Notes: generated by a model from the letters alone, not told the origin. DNA of 64,000 bases from Budorcas taxicolor (GCF_023091745.1 NC_068910.1:178367170-178431169), one strand, 5' to 3'. Positions 34,548 to 46,729 are shown, numbered from the stretch's first letter. Program-made: numbers and translations.

Positions 34548-36280
34548 GCTTTGCTCTAACAAAATCAATCTGTAACAAATAGGTAAAGCCAGGAGAAGGC
34601 TGTGTGTTGCCTGGCTTGTACTTAATTTCCTGCCCATCCCCTACTTAATTACTTTGGCAAGGTGAAAGAGATTTTTTAATGAATGTTGAAACTAAGGGTT
34701 AAGTTGGGGGAAATGGTGTTTTCTCAAAGAAAATCTGGAAGCTATTTGGAAGTAGAAAAAGACTGGGAGAGAACACTGGATAGGTAATTGATCATTTTCA
34801 TACAACTATCTGAAAGAATCATTTTAATGGAGTCAGTGACTTATGTAGGTAAAGCACCTAACAGAGCCTGATATATTATATCATTTCTTGTTCACATACC
34901 CCACCCTTTCCATGTACCCTGGGCAACAATCTTAGCCCTACAGTGTCTTAGTTTTCTCACGTGGGAATAGGTGACTGTTAAGATTGCTTCTAGCACTCAG
35001 TCCGTTACTGATACCTGCTACTGATGTTATGTAGCCTCAGAGCACGGGAATAAGTGTGACAAAGGTGGGTTAATTGCATTGGAGGGCAGTGGATAGCCAC
35101 AGCTAACAAAAATATCATTGGGTCTCCTGTAGCCAGTCTGTGGAAATGGCCCAGGTGCCAGTCTTTCAGCAAATAGAGGAAAGATGAGACACTGTGCCTT
35201 TTTTTCAGTTCCAGCTTCTGCTGGACTCAGTTCTAGCTCTACTACCCTCAAACAGATGAACAGATAATAACAACCAATGATATCTAGTCTTTAGCTCAAT
35301 GACGTGAGAGACTAATTTGAGGCCTACACCTGAAAATTGAAATTTTATTGTGCTAGACTAGAATTCAGGCATCTCTATTTTCTTTTTCTTTTTTTTTTAA
35401 AGAAAATAAAATTAATTTTAATGTGTAGCTATGGTTGTGAAGCACTACTCAAATGATTTTCAGATAAACAAGAAGTGGAGTCAGGGGCCTATATCACATT
35501 ATTTGGTGTCAAGTAGCAGGCCAATTAAATGCTGTGAAGATAGTGAAATTACCAGTGTTAGAACTATGCAAAATTTCTTCACCAAAAAGATGAAATCACA
35601 AAAGCAAATACATTTTTTAAAAAATCTGTAGACAAAACACTTAGATAACGGTTTCTCACTCTCAAGAAAATTTTACAACACCATGAATTCTCTAAGACAT
35701 AAAGATTAAATGATATTTAGTTAGCAGAGCTCAAATAAGAAATTATGGAGGAAAATAAAGCAATAACAGGCATTAAAACCAAATTAGAAGGAAAAGAGCA
35801 GGTATGGCAGAAAGTCAAGTTGGTAACATGAAAGAGCTATGTAAAAAGAACAGCAGAAGACACAGAGGAAAAGAACCACAATGTTATTAGAAAAAAAGCA
35901 CAACCGAAAGATGAGATTGGAAAACATTGCAAATTCTTGTGCATGGAGGGAAAAGAACATATTGAATAAACAAATTACATTAGCTACTGTAGAAACTGAT
36001 TTTCAAGGAATGAAAGAGCGTGAATCTTCAGGTTTAACAGGCCCATGAAGTGCCAGGAAAAAAAAAAGATTTAAAAATTATGAATGAGTCATATCCTTAT
36101 GAATTTATTATATTTTGAGGATAACCAAAACATTTTAAGGTACATGTACATATTCTCTGTTACACTTCCATTTGCCTAGGCTTATATGTTGTAATAAATA
36201 GATATTTGATGAATATTTGTTGAGTAAATGAGAAAAAAGATCTTTTTAAAATAAAATCACTTTGAAATATTAGAACTAAG
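34548..36280. other. Unique sequence, no gene seen
   Basis: No recognisable family. The 66-codon frame at 35431-35631 and the 74-codon frame at 35027-35251 look like chance. A poly-T/A transition lies near 35390-35405. Confidence 0.4.
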
Positions 36281-37280
36281 TTCAGTTCAGTTCAGCGCTC
36301 AGTCGTGTCTGACTCTTTGCAGCTCCATGGACTGTAGCACACCAGGCCTCTCTTTCCATCACCAACTCCTGGAGTCTGCTCAAACTCATGTCCATTGCAT
36401 CGGTGCTGCCATCCAACCATCTCATCCTCTGTCATCCTCATCTCCTCCTGCCATCAATCTTTCCCAGCATCAGGGTCTTTTCCAATGAGTCAATTCTTCA
36501 TATCAGGTGTGTCAACTTCAACATCAGTCCTTCCAATGAATATTCAGGACTGATTTCCTTTAGGATGGACTGGTTGGATCTCCTTGCAGTCCAAAAGACT
36601 CTCAAGAGTCTTCTCCAACACCACACTTCAAAAGCATCAGTCCTTTGGTGCTCAGCTTTCTTTATAGCCCAACTCTCACATCCATACATGACTACTGGAA
36701 AAACCATAGCCTTGACTAGATGGACCTTTGTTGGCAAAGTAATGTCTCAGCTTTTGAATATGCTGTCTAGGTTGGTCATAACTTTTCTTCCAAGGAGCAA
36801 GTGTCTTTTAATTTCATGACTGCAGTCACCATCTGCAGTGATTTTGGAGCCCCCAAAATAGTATGTCACTGTTTCCATTCTTTCTCCATCTATTTTCCTT
36901 GAAGTGATGGGACCAGATGCCATGATCTTAGTTTTCTGAATGTTGAGCTTTAAGCCAACATTTTCACTCTCTTCTTTCACTTTCATCAAGAAGCTTTTTA
37001 GTTCTTCACTTTCTGCCATAAGGGTGGTGTCATCTGCATATGTGAGGTTATTGATGTTTCTCCCAGCAATCTTGATTCCAGCTTGTGCTTCCTCCAGCCC
37101 AGCATTTCTCATGATGTACTGTGCATATAAGTTAAATAAGCAGGGTGACAATATACAGCCTTGACATACTCCTTTTCCTATTTGGAACCAGTCTGTTGTT
37201 CCATGTCCAGTTCTAACTGTTGCTTCCTGACCTGCATACAGATTTCTCAGGAAATAGGTCAGATGGTCTGGTATTCCCAT
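36281..37280 (-). mobile_element. BovB LINE, 1-kb 3' half
   Basis: Reverse complement of BovB from the (GTTCA) tail through the reverse transcriptase to 'tctggtattcccatctcttt'. A small deletion near 36508 removes part of the 'aagtattggagtttcagc' segment. It ends upstream in the RT coding region, so it is 5'-truncated. No convincing TSD. Confidence 0.93.
36747..37280 (-). pseudogene. BovB reverse transcriptase fragment with YADD
   Basis: A 177-codon frame of RTE-type reverse transcriptase. QGC is at residues 40-42 and the catalytic YADD at 81-84 (NINNLTYADDTTLMAE), followed by the thumb-like segment SENVGLKLNIQKTKIMASGP. The N-terminal endonuclease and fingers are absent, and the frame breaks downstream near KS. 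It contains the central part of the RT active site but only about a fifth of the full BovB protein. Confidence 0.93.
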
Positions 37281-38283
37281 CTCTTTACTAAAAAGATAAT
37301 GGCAAATTTTCTGGTTTTGTAGATGTCATCTATAAATTGATCTAGAAACTTAGTCCCACATTTATAGTAAGAACTACATTTTCTAATAGTGTATGTTCAT
37401 ATGCACTGTTACTATTCTATGTTCACATATAGTCTCATCCATGCATTTTTTTGTAAACATTGACAATATAATCTATCTAAAGAAATAAAATAAAAACACA
37501 TAATTAAAATGAGTCCTAAAGTCAGGGAATGAAAAAATAATGAGAGGATATTTTGCACAGTTACTTCTTGACTATGCTAACAGGTATTATCTCCACTTTA
37601 TTAACAATTTAAAGGAATTGCAATATTAATTAATTTTTAGAAAATTTTTCAAATTCACCACCAATAGCTACTTTGCTTTCCTTAGGTGTATCTTGTGTTC
37701 TTTTTCAGAATTTTTGAATAATTCTTTTTATTTTAACAATTCATTATTTCTTCTCTTCAGACTTTACTTTCCTCAGTTTTGATGTGGAATATTTTTTACC
37801 AGATATGATTAGCAAAAGCAAAATACCAACGATAATTGATTAGAGGAGAATTTTTAAAATTCAAAATGGTTGTTTTTATCCCCATTTCTTTCTTTATCCT
37901 CAGATGTTTTTCTTTATGGACTGAGATTGGTATCTACTTAGGTCAACTGCATGTAACAGAAAAGCTGATGGAAAGTAGATAAACAGTAATAATTTTTTAT
38001 CTTACTTAAGAAGTTCAGAAATAGAGATTGCCATGGTTGGTTCTGAGTTCAGTGATCTCATCAAGTATGAAGACTCTTTCGTTTATGTTTGGTCCATCTT
38101 CTTTGTATTGGCAGTGTCTATCCTTATGGATCCATGATACTTGGATCACATCAATCCCAGGTATCATTTTATCTCAAGACCATGTGTAAAAGAAGTAAGA
38201 GAGAAAAAAAGGGTTCTTCTCACAAATCTTACATCAGGGATGAAAATATATCCAAGAAGCCCCAAATATGTTTTTCCTCTGAT
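37281..38283. other. Unique sequence, no gene seen
   Basis: No feature recognised. Short A/T runs only. Confidence 0.4.
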
Positions 38284-39551
38284 CTCATACAATCATTCAG
38301 TTCAGTTCAGTTCACTCGCTCAGTTGTGTGCGACTCTTTGCAACCCCAAGGACTGTAGTACACCAGGCTTCCCTGTCCATCACCATTTCTCAGCACCTAC
38401 TCAAACTCATGTCCATCGAGTCAGTGATGTCATCCAACCATCTCATTCTCTGTCATCCCCTTCTCCTCATGCCTTCAACCATTCCCAGAGTCACGGTCTT
38501 TTCAAATGAGTCAGTTCTTCACATCAGGTGGCCAAAGTATTGGAGTTTCAGCTTCAACATCAGTCCTTCCAGTGAATGTTCAGGACTGATTTCCTTTAGG
38601 ATGGGCTTGTTTGATCTCCTTGCAGTCCAAGGGACTCTTAAGAGTCTTATCCAACATCACAATTCAAAAGCATCAATTCTTCAGCACTCAGCTTTCTTTA
38701 TAGTCCAGCCCTCACATCCATACATGACTACTGGAAAAACCATAGCCTTGACTAGACCTTTGTCGGCAAAGTAATGTCTCTGCTTTTGAATATGTTGTCT
38801 AGGTTGGTAATAACTTTCCTTCCAAGGAGCAAGCGTCTTTTAATTTCATGGCTGCAATCACCATGTGCACTGATTTTGGAGCCCAGAAAAATAAAGTCAG
38901 CCACTGTTTCCCTATCTATTTGCCATGAAGTGATAGGACCAGATGCCATGAACTTGGTTTAATGAATGTTGAGTTTTAAGCCAGCTTTTTCCCTCTCTTC
39001 TTTCACTTTCATCAAGAGACTCTTTACTTCTTATTCCCTTTCTTCCATAAGGGTGGTGTCATCTGCATATCTGAGGTGATTGATATTTCTCTCAGCAGTC
39101 TTGATTTCAGCTTGTGCTTCATCCAGTCAAGCATTTCTTATGCTGTACTCTGCATAGAAGTTAAATAAGCAGGGTGACAATATGCAGCCTTGATGTACTC
39201 CTTTTCCTATTTGGAACCAGTCTGTTGTTCTATGTCCAGTTCTAACTGTTGCTTCTTAACCTGCATTCAGATTTCTTGGGAGGCAGGTCAGGTGGTCTGG
39301 AATTCCCATCTCTTGAAGACCTGTCCACAGTTTGTTGTGATCTTCATAGTCAAAGGCTTTGCATAATCAGTAAAGCAGAAATAGATGGTTTTTTTTTTTT
39401 CTGGAACTCTCTCACTTTATGTATGACCCAATGGATGTTGGCAATTTGATCTCTGATTCCTATGCCTTTTCTAAATCCAGCTTGAACATCTGGAAGTTCA
39501 CAGTTCACACACTGTTGAAGCCTGGCTTGGAGAATTTTGAGCATTGCTTCA

Positions 39552-40022
39552 CTACTGTGTGAGATGAGTGCAATTGTGCAGACCTTGAGCATTCTTTGAC
39601 ATTGCCTGTCTTTGAGATTGGAATAATAATGACATTTTCCAGTCCTGTGGCCACTGTTGAGTTTTCCAAATTTTCTGGCATATTGAGTGCAGCACTTTCA
39701 CTGCATTATCATTTAGAAGTTGAAATATCTCAACTGGGATTCCATCACCTCCACAAGCTTTGTTCATAGTGATGCTTTCTAAGGCCCACTTGACTTCACA
39801 TTCCAGGATATCTGGCTCTAGGTGGGTGATCACACCAACGTGGTTATCTGGGTCATGAAGCTCTCTTTTGTAGAGTTCTTCTGTATATTCTTGACCCCTC
39901 TTCTTAATATCTTCTGCTTCTGATAGGTCCATATCACTTCTGTCCATTATTGTGCTCATCTTTGCATGAAATATTCCCTTGTTAACTCTAATTTTCTTGA
40001 AGAGATCTCTAGTCTTTCCCAT
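39552..40022 (-). pseudogene. BovB linker / RT N-terminal fragment
   Basis: A 156-codon frame. It starts MGKTRDLFKKIRVNKGIFHA and contains GGDGIPVEIFQLL at residues 91-103, which is the conserved entry to the RT fingers in RTE-type proteins. Downstream the frame runs out into non-BovB residues after DWKMSLLF, so a frameshift lies near 39630. Confidence 0.88.
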
Positions 40023-40846
40023 TCTATTATTTTCCTCTATTTCTTTTCACTGATCACTGAGGAAGGCTTTCTTATCTCTCCTTGCTATTCTTTGGAACTC
40101 TGCATTCAAATGGGTATTTCATTCCTTTTCTCCTTTGCCTTTTGCTTTTCTTCTTGTCTCAGCTATTTGTAAGGCCTCCTCAGACAACCATTTTGCCTTC
40201 CTCTTTCCTGGGGATGGTCTTGATCACTGCCTCCTGTACAATGTCATGAACCTCCATCCATAGTTCTTCAGGTACTCTGTCTATCAGATCTAATCCCTTG
40301 AAACTATTGGTCACTTCCACTGTTCAGTTGTAAGGGATTTGATTCAGGTCATACCTGAATGGTCTAGTGGTTTTCCCTACTTTCTTCAATTTAAGTCTGA
40401 ATTTGGTATTAAGTAGTTCATGATCTGAGTCACAGTCAGCTCCTGGTCTTGTTTTTGCTGACTGTATAGAACTTCTCCATCTTTGGCTGCAACGAATATC
40501 ATTAACCTGATTTTGGTATTGACCATCTGGTGATGTCCATATGTAGAGTCTTCTCTTGTGTTTTTCGGAAGAGGGTGTTTGCTATGAGCAGTGCATTTTC
40601 TTGGCAAAACTCTATTAGTCTTTGCCCTGCTTCATTCTGCATTCCAAGGCCAAATTTGCCTGTTACTCCAGGTGTTTCTTGACTTCCTACTTTTGCATTC
40701 CAGTCCCCTATAATGAAAAGGACATCTTTTTCAGGTGTTAGTTCTAGAAGGTCTTGGAGGTCTTCATAGAACCATTCAACTTCAGTTTCTTCAGCATTAC
40801 TGGTTGGGGCATAGACTTTTAATTCTCTGATACTGAATGGCTTGCC

Positions 40847-41083
40847 TCAGAAATGAACAGAGATCATTCTGTTGTTTTTGAGATTGCATCCAAGTACTCC
40901 ATTCAGATTCTTGTTGACTGTGATGGTTGCTCCATTTCTTCTAAGGGATTCTTGCCCACAATAGTAGATATAATGGTCATCTGAGTTAATTTCACCCATT
41001 CCAGTCCATTTTAGTTTGCTGATTCCTAAAATGTTCACTCTTGCCATCTCCTGTTTGACCATTTCCAATTTGCCTTGATTCAT
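40847..41083 (-). pseudogene. BovB AP-type endonuclease N-terminal fragment
   Basis: A 78-codon frame with GKLEMVKQEMARVNILGISK followed by LKWTGMGE and DDHYIYYCGQESLRRNGATI, the N-terminal part of the RTE AP-like endonuclease that nicks the target. The rest is in other frames: the minus-strand piece at 40386-40607 lies further towards the C-terminus. Confidence 0.85.
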
Positions 41084-41635
41084 GGACCTAACATTCCAGG
41101 TTCCTATGCAATATTGTTCTTTTCAGCATCAGACTTTACTTGTATCACCAGTTACATCCACAACTGCGTGTTGTTTTTGCTTTGGCTCCATCTCCTTATT
41201 GTTTGTGGAGTTATTTCTTCACTGATCTCCAGTAGCATATTGGACACCTACAAACCTGGAGAGTTCATTTTTCAGTGTCCTATTTTTTTGCCTTTTCATA
41301 GTGTTCATGGGGTTCTCAAGGCAAGAATATTAAAGTGGTTTGCCATTCCCTTTTCCACTGGACCTTGTTTTGTCAGAACCCTCCACCACGATCCATTTAT
41401 CTTGGGTGGCCCTACATGGCATGGCTCATAGTTTCATTGAGTTAGACAATGCTGTGGTACATGTGATCATATTGGTTAATGTTCTGTGATTGTGGTTTTT
41501 ATTCTGCCTGCCCTCTGATGAAGAAGGATTAGAGGCTTATGGAAGCTTCCTGATGGGAGGGACTGACTGAAGGGGAAACTGGGTCTTGTTCTGATGGCAG
41601 GGCCATGCTCATTAATGGGGCCATGCTCATACACC

Positions 41636-42070
41636 CATTCAGTTCAGTTCAGTTCACTCGCTCAGTCATGTCCAACTCTTTGCAGCCTCATGAATTGCAG
41701 GACACCAGACCTCCCTGTCCATCACCAACTCCCGGAGTTCACTCAGATTCATGTCCATCGAGTCAGTGATGCCACCCAGCCATCTCATCCTCTGTCGTCC
41801 CCTTCTCCTCCTGCCCCCCCAATCCCTCCCAGCATCAAAGTCTTTTCCAATGAGTCAATTCTTTGCATGAGGTGGCCAAAGTACTGGAGTTTCAGCTTTA
41901 GCATCATTCCTTCCAGAGAAATCCCAGGGCTGATCTCCTTCAGAATGGACTGGTTGGATCTCCTTGCAGTCCAAGGGACTCTCAAGAGTCTTCTCCAACA
42001 CCACAGTTCAAAAGCATCAATTCTTCGGAGCTCACCTTTCTTCACAGTCCAACTCTCACATCCATTAATT
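41636..42070 (-). mobile_element. Second BovB 3' fragment, abutting the long copy
   Basis: Reverse complement of the BovB 3' end, from 'cattcagttcagttcagttc' to 'tccaactctcacatccatta'. The minus-strand frame 41785-42090 ([20 protein letters not shown]) is BovB C-terminal. It begins within about 10 bp of the 5' end of the long BovB, and the two share nearly the same 40-bp start (see findings). Confidence 0.93.
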
Positions 42071-43020
42071 ACTAGTAAATAGAAATCCAATTGTTATCTT
42101 TAGCTTAGACCCATCATGGTTCATACTATTTTGTTAAAGATGTCCAAATTGGCTTTCTGTTAACCAGAAAAAAGAGTAAATTCTTGCTGGGTGGGTGGAC
42201 AACAAACAATTTCAGCCTTACAAATAATAAATATAAGACATCTAAATAGATGGGTAGATACATAACCTCATATATAAAATCATATGTATGTACTCATTAT
42301 GCATTATATATGATTATATATGATATATGTATTACATTCTTATACATTATAAATATGTATACAATCTCATTGATATTTTTGGACCTTCTTCAAATTAATT
42401 TTTATCTTTTGATCTCAGTATGTGAAGATTCAGAAGAAAATGCTAGTCTCTCTTTATGATTCTATACTTCTATTTCCAGTGGTTTTATTTCATATATTTC
42501 AGTGCTATATTTGTTTGTTGCATAAGCTTTATACATTGTGTAACAGTTTTACTGTAATGAAGACACCTCTAGTACTTTTCCCCTTGAATTCCATTTTGAT
42601 TTGTTTGGTCTGATATAGCCTGTTAGCTATGCTGTTCCATTAACCTTTCTGAGCTACTAAGTGTGCACATTTTCTCTCTCTCTCTCTCTTTTTTTTTAAC
42701 TTAATAAGTAAGTATCTCATTCTCACTCTGATGAGAAAATATTTGGTCTTAGTTTTATTATTGAGATATTTTTTTCCTTCTTATGGTATTAAATTATTTC
42801 ATTTATACTCTCTTACATGGTCTATGTCTGCTAAGGTACATGTCACTGAAAGAAATTTGGAGTGTATCCATTCTGTTGTTTGTTTCATTATTAGTTGTTT
42901 TTGTACATCTTAATGAGGTGCTTCAATCTAATTTTCTCAATTTATTGGCTTCTGAAGCAACAATTATTGATTCTCCTTTATGGAAATTCAAAATAGAAGC
43001 TATATATTAGCAACTGATTT
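42071..43020. other. AT-rich sequence, possibly old L1
   Basis: Contains a TATATG-rich patch at 42280-42365 and a CT-rich patch at about 42668-42690. The bit around 42590-42645 ('tttgatttgtttggtctgat') faintly resembles reversed L1 ORF2. No gene is supported. Confidence 0.35.
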
Positions 43021-43024
43021 TCAA

Positions 43025-43290
43025 AAATTGGTGAGTGAATAAAGTAAAAGCCATTCTTACATACTTTTTGTGAGACTGTAAATACTCAAAATCTTTTGGA
43101 AAGGCAATTTGGCAGTTTATCAACTGTTCATATTTCCTGGCTCTAAAATTCCACTTTTAAGAATCTAAAGGAATACAATAAGTGCAACTTGTACAATGGT
43201 GATTTATTATGAAGAAGCTTGTAAGCTTGTGTGTCATGGAAAACAATATAGAAACATATAAATGCATATCTGGTTGGTGATTGATAAATA
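43025..43290 (+). mobile_element. Old L1M ORF2 tail fragment
   Basis: 'gtgagactgtaaatactcaa', 'ggaaaggcaatttggcagtt', 'aaaattccacttttaagaat', 'tggttggtgattgataaata' follow the order of old L1 ORF2 3' sequence. A TATATG-rich stretch follows at 43295-43350. Confidence 0.55.
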
Positions 43291-43388
43291 ACATGTATAT
43301 ATGTATACGTATGCATGTATATGTGTATATGTATAGTATATATATATTGATAAAATATATGTCAAATTGAAAAATAATTTGTGCTGAT

Positions 43389-44365
43389 GTTCAGTTCAGT
43401 CACTTAGTCATGTCTGACTTTTGCGACCCCATGAATTGCAGCTCTCCAGGCCTCCCTGTCCATCATCAACTCTTGGATTTCACTCAAATTCACGTCCATT
43501 GAGTTGATGATGCCACCCAGCCATCTCATCCTCTGTCGTCCCCTTCTCCTCCTGCCCCCAATCCCTCCCAGCATCAGAGTCTTTTCCAATGAGTCAACGC
43601 TTCGCATGAGGTGGCCAGAGTACTGGAGTTTCAGCTTTAGCATCATTCCTTCCAAAGAACACCTAGGGCTGATCTCCCTTAGAATGGACTGGTTGGATCT
43701 CTTTGCAGTCCAAGGGAATCTCAAGAGTCTTCTCCAACACCACAGTTCAAAAGTATCAGTTCTTCGGTGCTCAGCTTTCTTCACAGTCCAACTCTCACAT
43801 TTATACATGACTACTGGAAAACCCATAGCCTTGACTAGACGGACATTAGTCGGCAAAGTAATGTCTCTGCTTTCGAATATGCTATCTAGGTTGATCATTA
43901 TTTTCCTTTCAAGGAGTAAGCGTCTTTAAATTTCATGGCTACAATCACCATCTGCACTGATTTTGGTGCACCAAAAAATAAAGTCTGACACTGTTTCTAC
44001 TGTTTTCTCATCTGTTTCCCATGAAGTGATCGGACCAGATGCCATGATCTTCGTTTTCTGAATGTTGAGCTTTAAGCCAACTTTTTTACTCTCCACTTTC
44101 ACTTTCATCAAGAGGCTTTTGAGTTCCTCTTCACCTTCTGCCATAAGAGTGGTGTCATCTGCATATCTGAGGTTATTGATATTTCTTCTGGCAATCTTGA
44201 TTCCATCTTGTGTTTCTTCCAGTCCAGCGTTTCTCATGATGTACTCTGCATAGAAGTTAAATAAGCAGGGTGACAATATACAGCCTTGACGTACTCCTTT
44301 TCCTATTTGGAACCAGTCTGTTGTTCCATGTCCATTTCTAACTGTTGCTTCCTGACCTGCATGCA
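43389..44365 (-). mobile_element. BovB LINE, 1-kb 3' half
   Basis: Reverse complement of BovB from the GTTCAGTT tail to 'acctgcatgcaaa', where a minus-strand L1 begins. Frames at 43404-43898 (C-terminus, 164 codons, [20 protein letters not shown]) and 43926-44365 (RT) are separated by a frameshift near 43925. With the plus-strand BovB at 44787-45591 it forms a long inverted repeat. Confidence 0.94.
43926..44365 (-). pseudogene. BovB reverse transcriptase fragment with YADD
   Basis: RTE-type RT. In the 169-codon frame that opens at 44435, QGC is at residues 50-52 and YADD at 91-94 (NINNLRYADDTTLMAE). The first 20 or so residues of that frame come from adjacent reversed L1 sequence, not BovB, so the apparent start is an artefact. 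The C-terminal part continues in another frame at 43404-43898. Confidence 0.92.
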
Positions 44366-44367
44366 AA

Positions 44368-46115
44368 TTACAACATTTAATTTCTGATATACAGCAAGGT
44401 GAATCAGTTTTACATATATTAATATGTATATCCACTGTTTTTTTTAGATTCTTTTCCCATATAGGTCATTACAGTGTTGAGTAGAGTTCCTTATGCTAAA
44501 CAGTAAGTTCTTATTAGTTATCTATCTTATATATAGTAGTGTGTATATGTCAGTATCAAATTATCACTTCCTTCTTTCCCGTTTGGTAACCATAGGTTTG
44601 TTTTCTGTGTCTGTGAATCTGTTTGTTTTGTAAATAAGTTCATTTGTAATAGTTATTTAGATTCCACATATAAGGGGTATCATATGGGATTTATCATTCT
44701 CTGAAGTAATTCACTCAGTATGACAATCTCTAGGTCCATCCATGTTGCTGCAAATGGCAGTTTCCATCTTTTTTGTGTCTGAGTACCACACCGCCCTTAT
44801 GGCAGAAAGTGAAGAGGAACTAAAAAGCCTCTTGATGAAAGTGAAAGTAGAGAGTGAAAAAGTTGGCTTAAAGCTCAACATTCAGAAAACTAAGATCATG
44901 GCATCTGGTCCCATCACTTCATGGGAAATAGATGGGGAAACAGTGGAAACAGTGTCAGACTTTATTTTTGGGGCACCAAAATCAGTGCAGATGGTGATTG
45001 CAGCCATGAAATTAAAAGATGCTTACTCCTTGGAAGGAAAGTTATGACCAACCTAGACAGCATATTGAAAAGCAGAGACATCACTTTGCCAACAAAGGTC
45101 TGTCTAGTCAAGGCTATGGTTTTTTCCACTGGTCATGAATGGATGTGAGAGTTGGACTGTGAAGAGAGTTGGACGGTGAAGAAAGTTGGACTGTGAAGAA
45201 AGCTGAGTGCCAAACAATTGATATTTTTGAACTGCGGTGCTGGAGAAGACTCTTGAGAGTCCCTTGGACTGCTAGCAGATCCAACCAGTCCATCCTAGAG
45301 GAGATCAATCCTGGGTGTTCATTGGAAGGACTGATGTTGAAGCTGAAACTCCAATACTTTGGCCACCTCATGAGAGTTGACTCATTGGAAAAGACCCTGA
45401 TGCTGGGAGGGATTGGGGATAGGAGGAGAAGGGGACGACAGAGGATGAGATGGCTGGATGGCATCACCAGCCCGATGGACATGAGTTTGAGTGAACTCCG
45501 AGAGTTGGTGATAGACAGGGAGGCCTGGTGTGCTGTGATTCATGGGGTCGCAAAGAATCGGACACGACTGAGCGACTGAACTGAACTGAATATTCCATTG
45601 TATATATGAATCCATTCATCTGCTGATAGACATTTAGGTTGCTTCTGTGTCTTAGTTATTGTAAATGTTATGCTATGAATATTGGGATACATGTATCTTT
45701 TCTAGAGTTTTCATTTTTTTTCCAGATATATACCCAGGCTCTATTTTTAGTTTTTGAGAAATTTCTATACTTTTTTCCATAGTGGCTGTGCCAATTTACA
45801 TTCCTATCAACAATGTAGTAGGTTTCCTTTTCTCCCTTTCCAGCTTTCTCTGTAGATGTTTGATGGTAGCCATTCTTACTGGTGTGAAGTGATACCTCAT
45901 TATAATTTTGATTTGCATTTCTCTAGTAATTAGTGATGATGAGCAAATTTTCATGTAGTTGATTGCCGTTTGTATGTCTTCCCTTGAGGAATGTCTGTTT
46001 AGATCTTCCACCTATTTTTAGGGGGGCTGTTTGCTTTCCTGATGTTGAGCTGCATGAACTGTTTGTATATTTTGGAGATTAATCCATTGTCAGTTGCTTT
46101 GTTTGCAAATATTTC
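44368..46115 (-). mobile_element. L1 LINE 3' end split by BovB
   Basis: Minus-strand L1. The 3' UTR lies at 44368-44785 ('acagcaaggtgaatcagttt', 'agattccacatataaggggt'), interrupted by BovB at 44787-45591. ORF2 C-terminus then resumes ('tattccattgtatatatgaa'; peptide at 45796-46011, [20 protein letters not shown]) and ends near 46115. It abuts the BovB at 43389-44365 on one side and a Tigger end on the other. Confidence 0.88.
44787..45591 (+). mobile_element. BovB LINE 3' part, plus strand, inside L1
   Basis: Starts just after the YADD region ('cttatggcagaaagtgaaga') and runs to the tail 'gactgaactgaactgaa'. Frames at 44742-45047, 44921-45148 and 45169-45579 are pieces of one BovB C-terminus, broken by frameshifts. 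A 17-bp unit is triplicated at 45147-45197. No TSD is visible: L1 continues straight across the two junctions. Confidence 0.93.
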
Positions 46116-46117
46116 AT

Positions 46118-46397
46118 TCTCACATTAGTTACTGAATACTGTACTGAAAGTGAAAAACACAGTGGTTGTATGGGTATGGATTGATCATTAAGTGTGTCAA
46201 TTGTTCATCCTCATGATCATTTGGCTGACTGGGAAGTTACAACTCATCTCACTGCTGCTGCCCAGAGTGAGAAAAGGTCATACTGGATGTAACATTCGAA
46301 ATGTGAAGTACAGCTTCTCCTGAATATGTGTTGTTTAACATCATCATAAAGTCAATACATCATTAAGTCGAACCATTGTAAACTGGGGACTGTCTGT
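46118..46397. mobile_element. Tigger (pogo-type) DNA transposon end
   Basis: 'ctgaatactgtactgaaagt', 'gctgactgggaagttacaac', 'cactgctgctgcccagagtg', 'aaagtcaatacatcattaag', 'tcgaaccattgtaaactggg', 'gactgtctg' is the ordered terminal region of a mammalian Tigger/MER44-type element. Its other end was not found, and an L1 abuts it on the left. Confidence 0.75.
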
Positions 46398-46729
46398 TAC
46401 AGTTAGGTAAATGAATATTCTAGAACATACATTCAAAAGTGTTAGCTGCCATATTTTTGTGGAGAAGAGTAGATGTAAGAAGTAGTAAGATGAAATTATT
46501 TTATTTTATTCCATATTCTGTTTTAAATGTTTACAATGAGGATATATTCATATGAATATTTTCTTAAAGTGACTAAAAAGACCCATCTGGAAAAACGTTA
46601 AAACATAGCCAGGAGAATTATGAAAATGAACAGTGGGATGAACATATCAACAATGAAGAACAATAAGTATTAACATAGTATGCTTAACAAAGAGATCATT
46701 TTGAAAACAATTTGATTATGGCCTCACAC

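Larger units (their letters stand above)
38294..41625 (-). mobile_element. Near full-length but broken BovB (RTE) LINE
   Basis: About 3.3 kb, minus strand. The tail and 3' end lie at 38294-38750, RT at about 38750-39600, the linker between endonuclease and RT at 39552-40022, AP-endonuclease-type sequence at about 40390-41085 and the 5' region to about 41625. The length is close to a complete BovB. The open frame is broken into many pieces, with a T-run at 39388-39400 that lengthens a lysine stretch and disturbs the frame. No YADD frame of useful length survives. BovB is known for horizontal spread among vertebrates; this copy is dead. Confidence 0.93.

Noticed and set aside
36747..37280. Reverse transcriptase suggesting an endogenous retrovirus
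   Set aside because: The YADD context and surrounding peptides match RTE-type BovB, and no LTRs, gag, protease or envelope are seen anywhere in the window.
41594..42082. Longest plus-strand open frame in the area, about 160 codons
   Set aside because: It is the antisense of a BovB 3' fragment. Similar frames recur over every minus-strand BovB copy (9578-10027, 19630-20034, 36388-36819, 38328-38774, 43504-43929, 57759-58181).
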